Shown: piece by piece, positions 18,452 through 28,538 of the stretch
Position numbering within the stretch: the first letter of the stretch is position 1
Layout: every line of letters starts with the position of its first letter
Assembly: GCA_016714535.1 (NCBI GenBank)
Contig: JADKDR010000002.1
Coordinates: 124,001 to 188,000, forward strand
From: Bacteroidota bacterium
GTDB taxonomy: Bacteria > Bacteroidota > Bacteroidia > AKYH767-A > OLB10
Direction: 5' to 3'
Length of the DNA: 64,000 bases
The notes under the pieces: generated by a model
The model's database searches: none
Told to the model about the DNA's origin: nothing
What the model saw: the letters and a program-made list of their open reading frames with translations, nothing else
Position numbers and translations under genes: made by a program

Positions 18452-18475
18452 CTTTTGCTTCTTGCAAAGCAAAAG
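18452..18475 (+). terminator. hairpin between convergent metF and aminopeptidase genes
   Basis: A 9-bp stem (CTTTTGCTT / AAGCAAAAG) closes a 6-nt loop, with a T-rich stretch slightly downstream. A probable terminator serving convergent genes, though the T tract is not immediate. Confidence 0.45.
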
Positions 18476-18509
18476 GCATATTTTTGGGTAGCCCTTTTTG
18501 TTAAGACCA

Positions 18510-21158
18510 TCAATTCATACGGCTGCGTATTTTTTCGTCAGCTTCGTTTGTTTTTATATCATTCAGGGTGCGGTCAAGAAAATCAAATAGGTTTTGCCAT
18601 TCATCGCGTTTGCGTTCCTCTGTCACATAAGTACCTATGCCTGATTGTTTCTTTTCGTCTAGTTGTTTTTGAAGTTCGTCCATATTGGTTTTGCACTGGG
18701 CGCGCAACTCTTTAATATTGTTGTATGCTACTACCTTCGAAAAGGCACTTCCATTGCGGGCACTCTCATCCAGTAAGGCAACGCCTTTTTTCATTTCAGT
18801 ATTATCCATTTTCTTTAAATATCTGCCATAGGTTGCAAGTTGTGTGGTCATGTTTTGTGTGCTACTTTTTACTGTATTAAACATAAAGGTTGCTTTGGCA
18901 GGATCTCCTTCGTTAGCATAGACACCGGCAAGTATTGAATTTATATTTGTATTGTTCTGCTTTTCGAGGTATGATGCGGCTTTTAGTCCTCGCTCCTTAA
19001 AGTGCTTCACATAAGCATTTAATGCCGCTTTAATAACCGCATAGCTACTATCACGTAAAGCATCATGATACACTTGCTCGCAAGTCGAATCGTTAAATGC
19101 TTCGCTTAGGATTTCAATGGCTGTTTCGCGCACGCTTGCTTTAGCATCTTGTTGTGCCAATTTAATAAGCGCTGCCTTAGCGGTGGGCTTTGCCTGCTCA
19201 TTCTTTGCCATGGTAGTGCTAAGCTTTATTGCTTTTTCGCGAATTGCATAGTGCTTGTCATTCATAGCGTCAAGCACCATTTTAGCCTGGGCTGTACCTG
19301 CTTTGTAATTCTTCCCGGATTTATCCAGCGGTTCTGTTCGGTCTAAAAAAAGTGGTGCATGGTAAAACATATATGCCCATTCATCCGGAGTGTGATTATC
19401 GGTTTTTTTGCACAGCAACATTTTTTCAGAATCAAAATTTACAAGGTTCGGTTTAGTGGGGGCAGCAAAGCTGAAGGTATCTGTTCCTTTGCTAAGGGTA
19501 ACCACCTGCTCTGTAACTTTACCATCAGCATATATACTTACCGTTACAGGCATTATATACAATGGTGTAGTGCTTAAGTCCTGTGTTTGTTTCACAAACA
19601 CATATTGTGTTTGTGAGCTATCGACATACGTATATTGAATGTCGAGCTCCATATGACCTTTGTTAAAAAACCATTGATTAAAAAACCAGTTAAGGTCGCG
19701 CCCGCTAACTTTTTCCATAGCAAGGCGAAGGTGATGTGCTTCGGCTGCTTTAAATTTATTAGCAGTTAAATACTCTTTTAGTCCTTCAAAAAAAGCCTCA
19801 TCGCCAAGTACCTTGCGCAACATGTGTAATATGCGTCCGCCTTTGGCGTACGAGTGACTATCGAACATATCTTCCTGTTGCTCATAATAAAAACGAATGA
19901 GGTCAACCTGCTTATCTGTACTCGAACTTAAATACCTGCGCAAATCGGCAGCACCACCATAGTCGGCTTCGTCTCGTCCGTATTTGTATTCGTCCCAAAG
20001 GCATTCGCCATAGGTAGCAAACGATTCGTTTAAGGGGGTATTGCTCCACGATTCGCAGGTAACTAAATCGCCAAACCACTGATGAAACAACTCGTGCGCT
20101 ATAACAGCTTCGTTGGAATTGTCAAGTAACTGCCGTGAGTCACGATGCAAAAACGCTCCGTGCAATGTTGCTGTAGTGTTTTCCATAGCACCACTCACAT
20201 AATCATGCACTACTACTTGCGCATATTTATCCCACGGATATTCTACCCCAAGTTGGTTCGAAAAAAATTCGAGCATCTCAGGCGTGTTGCCAAATATAGC
20301 TTTGGCATATCGCTCATAGGGTGCATCCACATAGTAGCTTACCTCTTTGTTGCGCCATTGTTCTTTTACTACTTTAAAATCGCTGATGGCCATCATAAAT
20401 AAATAGGGTGTATGCGGTTGATTCATTTTCCAGTAGTCGGTTCGCGTTCCGTTACCGTTATTTTTGCTGCTTAGCAACACGCCATTACTCAACGTAGTAA
20501 ACACGGTATCTATAGTTATATAAATCTCTTGTGTTGTTTTTTGATTTGGGCGGTCTATGGTAGGAAACCAAACGGAACTTGCCTGTGTTTCGCCCTGCGT
20601 CCATATCTGCCGTGGCTTTGTTTTGTCTTTTCCATCGGCATTAATAAAATATAATCCCTTGTCGCTTGAAATGGCAGAGCTCCCCCCAACTTTTTTAAGT
20701 TCATCGGGTTTGGAAATGTAATCTATAAAAACCGAGATAGTATCGGTACGTGTATATGTTTTGCCAAGATCGATAGTAAGAGTATCGCCCATATAAAAGT
20801 AAGAAAGCTTGTTTCTTGTTGCCCCTTGTATCAAGCTTACTTCGTTTATCGTCATTCCCCGTGCATCCAGCACCAATTGCTGCGATGGATAAAAATGTGG
20901 CTTACATGTTATAATGGCCTTGCCCAGTAAGTATTTTTTTGTCCAATCGAAACTTACCTCGAGCCGCGTGTGTATAAGGTCGGAAAGTATGGTGGGGGTA
21001 TAGCGGTAATTGCCCGAAGGTTTATTTATTTTTTTTGACTGCTCACCTGATGCTTCTTTCAACACGGTAGTTTGTGTGTTTTCTTTAGCTGTTTTGCAGG
21101 TAGCAAAGCTTATCACCATTGCTGCAATAGCGCAGTATTTTGTCAATTTGTATTTCAT
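18510..21158 (-). CDS. M1 family metallo-aminopeptidase
   Basis: About 882 residues from the ATG at 21158, chosen because it begins a hydrophobic signal segment (AIAAMVISFATC) that may be a lipoprotein signal; the upstream frame extends to 21215. M1 peptidases remove N-terminal residues using one Zn. The exopeptidase motif GAMEN, the zinc motif HELFHQW (HExxH) and the third ligand Glu 18 residues on (NESFATYGE) are all visible, at about residues 320-380. The C-terminal third is rich in short helical Ala/Lys segments resembling HEAT repeats. It probably scavenges peptides in the periplasm. Confidence 0.94.
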   Translation of the reverse strand: MKYKLTKYCAIAAMVISFATCKTAKENTQTTVLKEASGEQSKKINKPSGNYRYTPTILSDLIHTRLEVSFDWTKKYLLGKAIITCKPHFYPSQQLVLDARGMTINEVSLIQGATRNKLSYFYMGDTLTIDLGKTYTRTDTISVFIDYISKPDELKKVGGSSAISSDKGLYFINADGKDKTKPRQIWTQGETQASSVWFPTIDRPNQKTTQEIYITIDTVFTTLSNGVLLSSKNNGNGTRTDYWKMNQPHTPYLFMMAISDFKVVKEQWRNKEVSYYVDAPYERYAKAIFGNTPEMLEFFSNQLGVEYPWDKYAQVVVHDYVSGAMENTTATLHGAFLHRDSRQLLDNSNEAVIAHELFHQWFGDLVTCESWSNTPLNESFATYGECLWDEYKYGRDEADYGGAADLRRYLSSSTDKQVDLIRFYYEQQEDMFDSHSYAKGGRILHMLRKVLGDEAFFEGLKEYLTANKFKAAEAHHLRLAMEKVSGRDLNWFFNQWFFNKGHMELDIQYTYVDSSQTQYVFVKQTQDLSTTPLYIMPVTVSIYADGKVTEQVVTLSKGTDTFSFAAPTKPNLVNFDSEKMLLCKKTDNHTPDEWAYMFYHAPLFLDRTEPLDKSGKNYKAGTAQAKMVLDAMNDKHYAIREKAIKLSTTMAKNEQAKPTAKAALIKLAQQDAKASVRETAIEILSEAFNDSTCEQVYHDALRDSSYAVIKAALNAYVKHFKERGLKAASYLEKQNNTNINSILAGVYANEGDPAKATFMFNTVKSSTQNMTTQLATYGRYLKKMDNTEMKKGVALLDESARNGSAFSKVVAYNNIKELRAQCKTNMDELQKQLDEKKQSGIGTYVTEERKRDEWQNLFDFLDRTLNDIKTNEADEKIRSRMN

Positions 21159-21775
21159 TAATATCAATAGATTTTGTGGAGGCGCAAATGTGCAAAAAAG
21201 AAAGGCAACGACCACAAGAGGAATCTATATTAATTCGATACCCCGTTCAATAGGAATTTCGATTTATTAATTCCTGAAAGCAGTACTAATGAATAGGTTG
21301 GCAGGATAATGACTTGCACTTTTTAAGCAAATACGAAAGTAAAGTTCATGATGGAATATGCACAAGGTTATACACCGTATGCTAAGGTGTTTTTCTACTA
21401 GCATGGCATCGGTTGGGCTTCTTTATCAATTTAATGCAGCGTGTTTTTTATGATCCTATAATTAAATGATGATGTTATGATTTGAATGAAAAAGAAATAA
21501 CCCAACCATTGTTACATTATAAAAATTGGAATTAGAATGGCAACTAGGCATTCCATCAAGAGAAAAATCGAAAGCCGATAGATTTTATTTTCCGCACTTA
21601 CTTAAGCTACATCAAAAAAACATGAAAGTTATAAATATAATAATCTTATTAAACAAGGAATGATTGTAACTTTGTAAACGTAGATAAATTAAATTTTAAT
21701 AGGGTCTTTAGTTAGTTGCTGCAAGCGTAATGAAATCGTTGGTAGCGCCATTAAGAACGAAACAAGGTATAACAT
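21159..21775. other. 617-bp intergenic region between divergent aminopeptidase and yicC
   Basis: Apart from a -7 element at 21667, no gene, RNA or repeat is recognised. It is A/T-rich with no convincing open frame. Confidence 0.5.
21667..21674 (+). promoter_or_regulatory. -7 element upstream of yicC (TAACTTTG)
   Basis: TAACTTTG matches TAnnTTTG about 100 nt before the yicC start. No TTG at -33 is seen. Confidence 0.35.
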
Positions 21776-22648
21776 ATGATTAAGTCAATGACCGGATTTG
21801 GCCGGGCTTCAGGAGCGGTAAATGGAATAAACGTAACCATGGAAGTAAAATCGCTAAACAGTAAATTTCTCGAAATCAACTTACGCTTGCCTGCCCCATT
21901 TCGCGACCGCGAAATGGATATTCGCATGTACCTGACCAAAGTTCTTGAGCGTGGTCGTGTTGATATAAGCATTAGCATGGATGAGTCGATGGTGGATACC
22001 GGGGTATCACTTAATACCAAAGCTGCTTCCGGTTATATAGCGCAACTAAAAGATTTGTGCAATGCCAATGGCATTGATATGAAGGACATCATGCCTGCTT
22101 TCTTGCAACTTCCTAATATTACAGGTATGCAACGCACCGATACAAGTGACGAAACGTTTGCCGCCCTGCAAAGCCTTACTGCTGAAGCAATAAGTAGGTT
22201 TAACGAGTTCCGTGCTAAGGAAGGCAGTATACTCATGCAGGATTTATTGCAATGCCTAACTACCATAGAAAGTGATGCAGAGCAGGTAGCAGCCAATGCG
22301 CCCAAGCGTGCCGAAAACATTAGGCAACGTATATTACAACAGTTACAAAGCAACAGCGATAATATTGTGATTGATCACAATCGTTTTGAGCAGGAGTTGA
22401 TTTACTACCTGGAGCGGATAGATATAAATGAAGAGCGAGTGCGCCTTCATAGTCATTGCAATTATTTTCGCGAGTGCATACATGCGCCCGATGTAAGTGG
22501 CAAAAAGCTTGGTTTTATTTTACAAGAGATTGGCCGTGAGATTAACACCATGGGTGCAAAAGCCAACGATGCTGCTATTCAGAAAATGATAATCGGAATG
22601 AAAGATGATCTTGAGAAAATGAAAGAGCAAATATTGAATGTTTTGTAA
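21776..22648 (+). CDS. yicC: YicC family endoribonuclease
   Basis: A 290-residue protein beginning MIKSMTGFGRAS, the invariant start of YicC-like proteins, with the conserved MEVKSLNSKFLEI, LPAPFRDRE and C-terminal GKKLGFILQEIGREINTMGAKAND segments. YicC of E. coli and B. subtilis is an endoribonuclease implicated in RNA decay. In many genomes it precedes gmk (guanylate kinase), but here no gmk follows; instead there are about 290 bp without a gene and then a minus-strand gene. The start and length are normal. Confidence 0.95.
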   Translation: MIKSMTGFGRASGAVNGINVTMEVKSLNSKFLEINLRLPAPFRDREMDIRMYLTKVLERGRVDISISMDESMVDTGVSLNTKAASGYIAQLKDLCNANGIDMKDIMPAFLQLPNITGMQRTDTSDETFAALQSLTAEAISRFNEFRAKEGSILMQDLLQCLTTIESDAEQVAANAPKRAENIRQRILQQLQSNSDNIVIDHNRFEQELIYYLERIDINEERVRLHSHCNYFRECIHAPDVSGKKLGFILQEIGREINTMGAKANDAAIQKMIIGMKDDLEKMKEQILNVL

Positions 22649-22882
22649 TATTGGCTATTCGTAAGGCAATCTGATAACAGCAACATGATAAAAAAAATTG
22701 CTTTGCTGAAGGATAAACACAAGCATATTTTTCAGGCTATTAAAAGCCGGGCTGCTGTCGAGGTAAACTAGAACCATATGCCTCTGGTAAAACTAGAATA
22801 CAAATAAATCAAGCCCCAGATTCTAATGATGGAGAAAACAAATGTTAGATAATAAGTTGAGTTATGGCAGGGATAAAAAGAA

Positions 22883-22908
22883 AAAAAGCAGTCTTATGAC
22901 TGCTTTTT
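22883..22908. terminator. bidirectional terminator
   Basis: GCAGTC (22888-22893) and GACTGC (22898-22903) form a stem extended by A:T pairs, with a 4-nt loop and A/T tracts on both sides. It serves the minus-strand gene ending at 22937. Confidence 0.75.
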
Positions 22909-22936
22909 AATTTTAAGAAAGCTCCCTAATATATTT

Positions 22937-24427
22937 TTATTCACGCGCAGGGATTACAAATTTTAGGGACGAGTATCCTGATGCAGTTTGATACTGAACA
23001 ATGTAAATTCCTGCAGCAAGCATTGAAATGTCGATACTTTTGTCAACAGAAATATCGCTTGAGTAAATTTTAGCGGCACCAATTACATCATAAATACTAG
23101 CCGAAATGATATTTTCATTACTATTAAACCTAAGATGATTTTGAAATAAATAAACAGATTCAGTTGTGGTATTGGATATTGATGAGCGAGGCTGTATCGG
23201 AAGGTTGTTATAATATAAACTGATCAAGAATCCATGCCATGAATCTATATCGGCTCCATTAGATCCATCAGCCGTAGCAACAACTCTGTTGTTGCCGGAT
23301 TTGTTTCCATATACAGCATTGTATTCCCAGTAATTTTGGGCATACCCAAAACCATAATACGGGTGGTGTATAGAGTCTTCGCTTATCAATTGGTTATTGT
23401 ATACAGAAAAGTTGTACAGATAGCTATCATAAAAACCATACTGCCCGGTTTTAAAACCAAAGCAAGCTGCAAGCGGATAGGTAGTTGAGTTTAATGAAAG
23501 CGTGGTGCTGCTGTATACCAGGGTAGCATCATTAATAAAAACATCCGGATTAGGGTGACTGTAGTGAGTGCCATTCAGAATAATTTCTTTTTTATTCGCA
23601 TTTACCAGCAAATAATCATTTACATCAAGGTCAGTCAAACGGAATTTTCCAGTCGTTGTATAATTGTAAAAAACGTTTCCCGAAAAGGTACATTTAGCAA
23701 TATATGTTTGCAGGCCATCATTGGCTGCAAGCATTAACCAGTTGTTGTTAGATAGTATACTAACACTGTTAACAGGAAAAGGCGTGGGTATGGTAAACGT
23801 ATCCGTGATAGAATAATATTTGTTAAGCACCGTGATGGTTAGCACGCCATTCAGTGTTCCGGCTAAAAAGCGCTTATTATCTGCCGCACAAACTATCGGG
23901 CTGTAATTGCAAACCTGTTTGGTAAGGTCGCGATTGCCACTGTTTTTATTATACAAGCGCATAATACCATCAGAGTAAAACAATTCAATCTTTTCACCAC
24001 CTACTTCCATGGCGGTATATCCAGTGCGTACTTCAGAAGCATGCATCACCAATTTTAGCCCGCTGTCGTACTTAAAAAGCCTGCTGCCTATTCCTACATA
24101 AGCCTGCTGATCATGGTCCACTTCCAGGAATATTTTTTTTGCCTTGATATTCTTTTTTTGTTTGGTCCACTTTATTTCCCTTTCAGCTACATAGCTTCCA
24201 TCCATTTTCTGTTTAATCAAGGTGTAAGAAGCCGGCAGGGTATCATCATTAAAACACATATCCTTATTTCGAATGGTGTACATATGATAGTCATTATCAA
24301 AGGTGACATTGGTAAACCTTGTTCTATCGCACCACCAGCCCGAAGTATAGAGAAACCATTGCGCTTTTTGCGCATTAGCGAGTATGCACATTACCAATAT
24401 GCATACCATTAGAATTAATTTTTTCAC
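22937..24427 (-). CDS. T9SS-sorted secreted protein with propeller-like body
   Basis: A 496-residue protein with a signal peptide (ILANAQ cleavage). The body is rich in aromatic and Asn residues and short strands (for example LFKYDSGLKL, NNWLMLAANDGLQTY) that suggest a beta-propeller, but no named repeat is certain. The C-terminal 75 residues (NIISASIYDVIGAAKIY ... AAGIYIVQYQTASG ... SLKFVIP) form a type A sorting domain. It is followed by a terminator and preceded by a perfect inverted repeat in its leader. The function is unknown. Confidence 0.7.
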   Translation of the reverse strand: MKKLILMVCILVMCILANAQKAQWFLYTSGWWCDRTRFTNVTFDNDYHMYTIRNKDMCFNDDTLPASYTLIKQKMDGSYVAEREIKWTKQKKNIKAKKIFLEVDHDQQAYVGIGSRLFKYDSGLKLVMHASEVRTGYTAMEVGGEKIELFYSDGIMRLYNKNSGNRDLTKQVCNYSPIVCAADNKRFLAGTLNGVLTITVLNKYYSITDTFTIPTPFPVNSVSILSNNNWLMLAANDGLQTYIAKCTFSGNVFYNYTTTGKFRLTDLDVNDYLLVNANKKEIILNGTHYSHPNPDVFINDATLVYSSTTLSLNSTTYPLAACFGFKTGQYGFYDSYLYNFSVYNNQLISEDSIHHPYYGFGYAQNYWEYNAVYGNKSGNNRVVATADGSNGADIDSWHGFLISLYYNNLPIQPRSSISNTTTESVYLFQNHLRFNSNENIISASIYDVIGAAKIYSSDISVDKSIDISMLAAGIYIVQYQTASGYSSLKFVIPARE

Positions 24428-24465
24428 TTTGTTTGATTTTTAAGATTAGAAACTCATTTTAATTT

Positions 24466-24483
24466 TCACTATGGTCATAGTGA
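24466..24483. promoter_or_regulatory. perfect inverted repeat TCACTATG-GT-CATAGTGA
   Basis: Two 8-bp arms separated by 2 bp, located 39-56 nt upstream of the start of the minus-strand gene at 24427. Its size and position suit a dimeric regulator's operator; a short RNA hairpin in the leader is the alternative. Confidence 0.4.
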
Positions 24484-24567
24484 TTGAGTCTAAAATTAAA
24501 CATTATAAATTAGAAATCAAAGTAAAAAACCGGAAGTTTAGCTTAAATCTTAAATAGCTTTGAAAAA

Positions 24568-24598
24568 AAAACCGGCACTTGTTTACGCTGCCGGTTTT
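24568..24598. terminator. terminator hairpin
   Basis: AAAACCGGCA pairs with TGCCGGTTTT across an 11-nt loop; an A run on the left supplies the U tail for the minus-strand gene ending at 24622. Confidence 0.75.
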
Positions 24599-24621
24599 CC
24601 TGAAAATAAAGAAGTCTTTAT

Positions 24622-26634
24622 TTAGTTTTTTACAATTCGTGTTTTGTATGAAGTGGTTCCATTGTTTATTTCAACAATATACATTCCCTGATTCATGGCT
24701 TGTAACGATAATTGAGTAAGGTTGTCGCCTTCCTTAATTTCAATTTCTGATTGGCTAATTACTTTCCCTAACATATCATACACCCGAAGGCTACCATTAG
24801 TTTGCATTTCGCTTGTAAAATAAAAGGCAATATCATTATCGGCAGGATTTGGATATGCGAGCAAACTGCCTTCGTCACCATATTTAGCCGTTTCCTGGTT
24901 TAGTGGCATTGTTTTCACAAAATTGGTACTGCTTACATCTACGCGAAGTTTATAGCAACTGTTCGCATTAAATGCACCGTTATATCCATTAACACGCAGC
25001 TTGTAAGTAGAGGCAGTAGTTGAGTTTCGTATGATACTTTCATTGGTGGTGCCGCTATTTTGAGATGTTGCAAGTAAACTATTACTGTTGCTGTACAATC
25101 TTAAATCATAGTCGGCAGGCAAATTTTGCAAAGTTGCTTTTAGTTTGGTATTAGGTATTACCGTGCTAAAACGAAACCAGTCAACATCACCCGATGCTCC
25201 AATCAGTGCATAAATGTCGGTGCTAACAGGTATAGTCTTGGCTTGACTTGAAGAGTTGTTTGCTTCGTAAGTATCGGTGCAGGTAGAACCCGTTTGTAGT
25301 AAAGTAATGTTTAACGTAGTCAGGCTGCCGTTGGTTAAAACAACACCGCTTGTTACTTTGGTGACATATCCGGTTTTGCTAACGGTTACGGTATACGTTC
25401 CTGCAGTTACAGTGCCTGTTTTGTATTCTCCGGTAGCATTAGTTACTTCATTCAAAGTAGCAGGGCCGGTAATGCTAACCGTAGCGCCTGCTATTACAAG
25501 TCCTGTTTGCTGATCAGTAACCGCGCCTTCCAGGTGGCATGCACGGGTATAGGTTGGTTTTAAAACAAACAAGCCATTTTCTATATCGCTAACTACCACA
25601 TTACCGGATGGAAAATAAGGATACACTCCCCATGCGCCATTAAAACCATTGCCTGCATAAGCAGGCGATGTATCGTACCAACCGGTAAGCACCAAGTTGC
25701 CCGGACGCGATACATCTACAATGGTAAAACCATCTCGATAGTAGGAATTAACAGCGTATTCATTGAGTATATACGTATTATGAATTATTGATCCTGAGCC
25801 CGGATTTTGCGATTGTACTTTATCAAGTAACTGAATATTGTTTGAATTGCTTACATTATAGGAAGCCAGTACAGAGTTACTTACTTCATCGGTTGTAAAT
25901 ACTACTGTTTGGGCACCATTCAACCAGGTATTGTGGCAAAAGGTATTTGGTGTAGCCTGTTTGTTTATTAGCACAGGTGCTGCTTTATTGGTTACATCAT
26001 AAATAGAAAACTTTCCATCATAGATATGCGCCCCATAATAAACATTGCCAAGCGCTTGCCCATCGTGCACATAGTCAACGGTAGAACTTGCTCCTGTGCT
26101 TGTATGGCCAACAAAGGAAGGGTTCCATGGATCGGTTAGTGAGCAAATCAATGATGAACCATTGAATAAATATCCGCCTCCGGAATTGCGGCAACCATTT
26201 AGATAAATAAAGTTGCCATCTACATGCACCGTATGTATCCTCGATAAACCTGTAATTGCTCCATTACCTGTCCAGGTTTTGTATGGTGCTGAGTCGGGTA
26301 GATAAGATAAATTTACAATAGTAAGTCCACCGCCACCTTCGGTGCCTACATATGCATAGCTGCCATAGGTGCGCACCTCACGCCATTGGCTGTTTGCTGC
26401 AGGAATATCAAATAGCAAAGCCGGAGTGGCAGGGCTCGTTATGTTTACAATGCTCAAGCCTGCTGTAGTGCCCACTAAGGCATATTCGCGATTTTGATTG
26501 TCTGTATATCCCCAAATGTTTGCCAGACTTTTTCCCGGAAAGGTTAATTGCGATCGAAAGGTAACGTTCAATTGTGCAAAGGATGATGTTGATATTAGTA
26601 AGCATGCCAATGCGAAATGTAGATTTTTAAACAT
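24622..26634 (-). CDS. choice-of-anchor B (LVIVD-repeat) protein with T9SS sorting domain
   Basis: A 670-residue secreted protein. After the signal peptide (TSSFAQ) come LVIVD-type propeller repeats (LSIVNITSPATPALL, LTIVNLSYLPD, FTIVDVSRPGNLVL) to about residue 365, the pattern of 'choice-of-anchor B' proteins. Next is a carboxypeptidase regulatory-like domain (LEGAVTDQQTGLVIAGATVSI), then a bacterial pre-peptidase C-terminal domain (DTYEANNSSSQAK ... GDVDWFRFST). A type A sorting domain closes the protein (AYPNPADNDIAFYF ... TRIVKN). Surface attachment or release through the T9SS is expected; the ligand is unknown. Confidence 0.9.
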   Translation of the reverse strand: MFKNLHFALACLLISTSSFAQLNVTFRSQLTFPGKSLANIWGYTDNQNREYALVGTTAGLSIVNITSPATPALLFDIPAANSQWREVRTYGSYAYVGTEGGGGLTIVNLSYLPDSAPYKTWTGNGAITGLSRIHTVHVDGNFIYLNGCRNSGGGYLFNGSSLICSLTDPWNPSFVGHTSTGASSTVDYVHDGQALGNVYYGAHIYDGKFSIYDVTNKAAPVLINKQATPNTFCHNTWLNGAQTVVFTTDEVSNSVLASYNVSNSNNIQLLDKVQSQNPGSGSIIHNTYILNEYAVNSYYRDGFTIVDVSRPGNLVLTGWYDTSPAYAGNGFNGAWGVYPYFPSGNVVVSDIENGLFVLKPTYTRACHLEGAVTDQQTGLVIAGATVSITGPATLNEVTNATGEYKTGTVTAGTYTVTVSKTGYVTKVTSGVVLTNGSLTTLNITLLQTGSTCTDTYEANNSSSQAKTIPVSTDIYALIGASGDVDWFRFSTVIPNTKLKATLQNLPADYDLRLYSNSNSLLATSQNSGTTNESIIRNSTTASTYKLRVNGYNGAFNANSCYKLRVDVSSTNFVKTMPLNQETAKYGDEGSLLAYPNPADNDIAFYFTSEMQTNGSLRVYDMLGKVISQSEIEIKEGDNLTQLSLQAMNQGMYIVEINNGTTSYKTRIVKN

Positions 26635-26978
26635 AAGATTTTAAGATCTAATGGTGAAATTTAAGATACAATTGACAAATTTAAAAAAATAAATAATACC
26701 ACAGAAAAAAATATTTTAGCCAACATATTTTAGCATTTCGTGTATGAATATTCTCGATATTTTGTTAGTTATTCACCAGCATTTTGGAATCTATTGATTG
26801 AATTAGAAGGTTCAGGTATTAGGTAATGCGTAACTTGAGTTCAATAGTATCTATGATGAATATGCTGCCACAATAGACCAATTTGCAGGTAGGTTGTAAA
26901 TAGGATTGTATTCAAAGTAAAGTCGTTTTAATGAAGTCAAAAAAACGATTACTTTAGCCACGTTAAAAAAATCATTGC
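26635..26978. other. 344-bp intergenic region between divergent T9SS cargo genes
   Basis: It contains a -7-like element for the minus-strand gene (26676-26683). No gene or repeat is recognised. Confidence 0.5.
26676..26683 (-). promoter_or_regulatory. -7 element for the choice-of-anchor B gene (TAAATTTG)
   Basis: On the minus strand TAAATTTG matches TAnnTTTG, about 40 nt before the ATG at 26634. No clear -33 element. Confidence 0.35.
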
Positions 26979-27983
26979 ATGCGAATAATCGTTTTATGGC
27001 TTTTTATATTAAGTGCAATTGATTGCTATGCACAAAATGCTATATTTAGTTCTCCTTGTGTGGGGACATTTTCACGTAAGGGCTTGTTTTTCGATGTAGA
27101 AGCCAAACAATCCAATATTATTATCAATAAACTTTCGTTACTGGCACAAAATCCCGGAACCCGCGATATTTATATTTATTATAAAAAAGGAACTTTTTTC
27201 GGATTCGAAACAAACCCAAATGCATGGACATTGGTAGATTCAGCCATTAATTTCACTCCCAATTCAGCATTAAACTGCCCTATTCCTCCCACCCCTTTTC
27301 CAAATGATATGAATATATGTGTTGAAGCCGGTGAGCGGGCCGCGTTTTATTTTATTATGACCAATGGCACAGGAACAATCGAATCGCATAGCAATCTCTC
27401 AACAAACTCCCTTGCCGTTTCCGGCACCGATTTAAATTTATACACCGGCATAGGCCAAAATACGCTTACTCCATTTAATGCGGCTGGTCCATTTACCAAT
27501 GGATTAACCTGGCAGGGCGACATTTATTATACCAAGGTAGCAAGCTTGTTAGGCCCTGATACTACTATCTGCGCTCCTCAATCGCTGCTGCTCAATGTAG
27601 GCCTCGGCTATACCAGCTATTTATGGAGCACGGGCGATACAATTCCCTCCATTACCGTTAATCAAAGCGGTACGTATTATGTTGCTGTAACTACCTTTAC
27701 AGGTTGTAGCTTTACCGATAGCATTGTGGTTAATGTAGACCCGTGTGCATTTTTGAATGAACATGCCGAAAAGAACGAATTTGTGCTTATTGATAAACAA
27801 GTTCACTTTCCAGTTGTTATGATAGGGAGCGAATACTATGTGTGGAATGCGATGGGGCAACTGATAGAGCAAAAAATTATCACAGGAGCAACAGTAAGCT
27901 TACAGCATTTGTCACCAGGTATGTATACGTTGTCAGTTTTTAACAGTAAGTCAGTCAACACAAGAAAATTCATTATTAATTAG
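26979..27983 (+). CDS. T9SS-sorted secreted protein
   Basis: A 334-residue protein with a signal peptide (IDCYAQ). The first 190 residues form a jelly-roll-like domain (GLFFDVEAKQSNIIINKLSLLAQ, RDIYIYYKKGTF) that resembles modules found before Ig-like repeats in Bacteroidota. Then comes an Ig/SprB-like module (PDTTICAPQSLLLNVG ... YLWSTGDTIPSITV ... GTYYVAVTTFTGCS), and finally a sorting domain ending NTRKFIIN. It precedes the ferritin gene by 16 nt, but a functional link is unlikely. Confidence 0.75.
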   Translation: MRIIVLWLFILSAIDCYAQNAIFSSPCVGTFSRKGLFFDVEAKQSNIIINKLSLLAQNPGTRDIYIYYKKGTFFGFETNPNAWTLVDSAINFTPNSALNCPIPPTPFPNDMNICVEAGERAAFYFIMTNGTGTIESHSNLSTNSLAVSGTDLNLYTGIGQNTLTPFNAAGPFTNGLTWQGDIYYTKVASLLGPDTTICAPQSLLLNVGLGYTSYLWSTGDTIPSITVNQSGTYYVAVTTFTGCSFTDSIVVNVDPCAFLNEHAEKNEFVLIDKQVHFPVVMIGSEYYVWNAMGQLIEQKIITGATVSLQHLSPGMYTLSVFNSKSVNTRKFIIN

Positions 27984-27999
27984 TATAAAAAGAAAAAAT

Positions 28000-28493
28000 A
28001 TGTTATCAAAAAAATTAAGCGCCCTGCTCAATCAGCAGGTTCATTTAGAAGGACACTCGTCCAATGTATATTTGGCTATGGCATCGTGGGCCGAAATTCA
28101 GGGCTTTCACGGCACTTCGGCTTTCTTATATCATCATAGCGATGAAGAGCGATTGCACATGCTTAAGTTATTTAAGTTTATAAATGAGCGTGGAGGCGAA
28201 GCAAAAGTACCTGCCATTAAAGATGTGCCACATCAATTATAGAGGAAGTATTTGAGCAAGTATTAAAGCATGAAATTCATGTATCCTCAGAAATAAATAA
28301 ACTGGTAGATGTATGTCTTCATGAAAAAGACTTCGCTACACATAATTTTTTGCAATGGTATGTAGCCGAGCAAATAGAAGAAGAAAATCTGGCGCGCACC
28401 CTGCTTGATAAGTTAAGATTAATAGGCAAGGAGAAGAGCGGCTTGTTTATGTTTGATAAAGATTTGCAAGCCTTGTCAACTGCCACCGAGTAA
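28000..28493 (+). CDS. ferritin-like iron storage protein, frameshifted
   Basis: The first 80 codons encode the N-terminal half of a bacterial ferritin with ferroxidase residues E17, E50 and H53 (DEERLH). The frame then hits TAG at 28240, yet the next frame continues at once with EEVFEQVLKHEIHVSSEINKLVD... and FLQWYVAEQIEEENLARTLLDK up to a TAA at 28491. Restoring one base near 28237-28239 (AATTATAG) gives a normal ferritin of about 164 residues. The missing base lies in a short A/T run, so a consensus error is as likely as a real pseudogene. Ferritin oxidises Fe(II) and stores it as a mineral in the cytoplasm. Confidence 0.88.
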
Positions 28494-28538
28494 ATATTTT
28501 TTATTCCACTTGTTTCTTACTTAGCCAATAAGTTTGGG

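Noticed and set aside
22684..22770. 28-codon open frame after yicC (MIKKIALLKDKHKH...)
   Set aside because: Short, with no recognisable family or conserved context; could be chance in an A/T-rich intergenic region.
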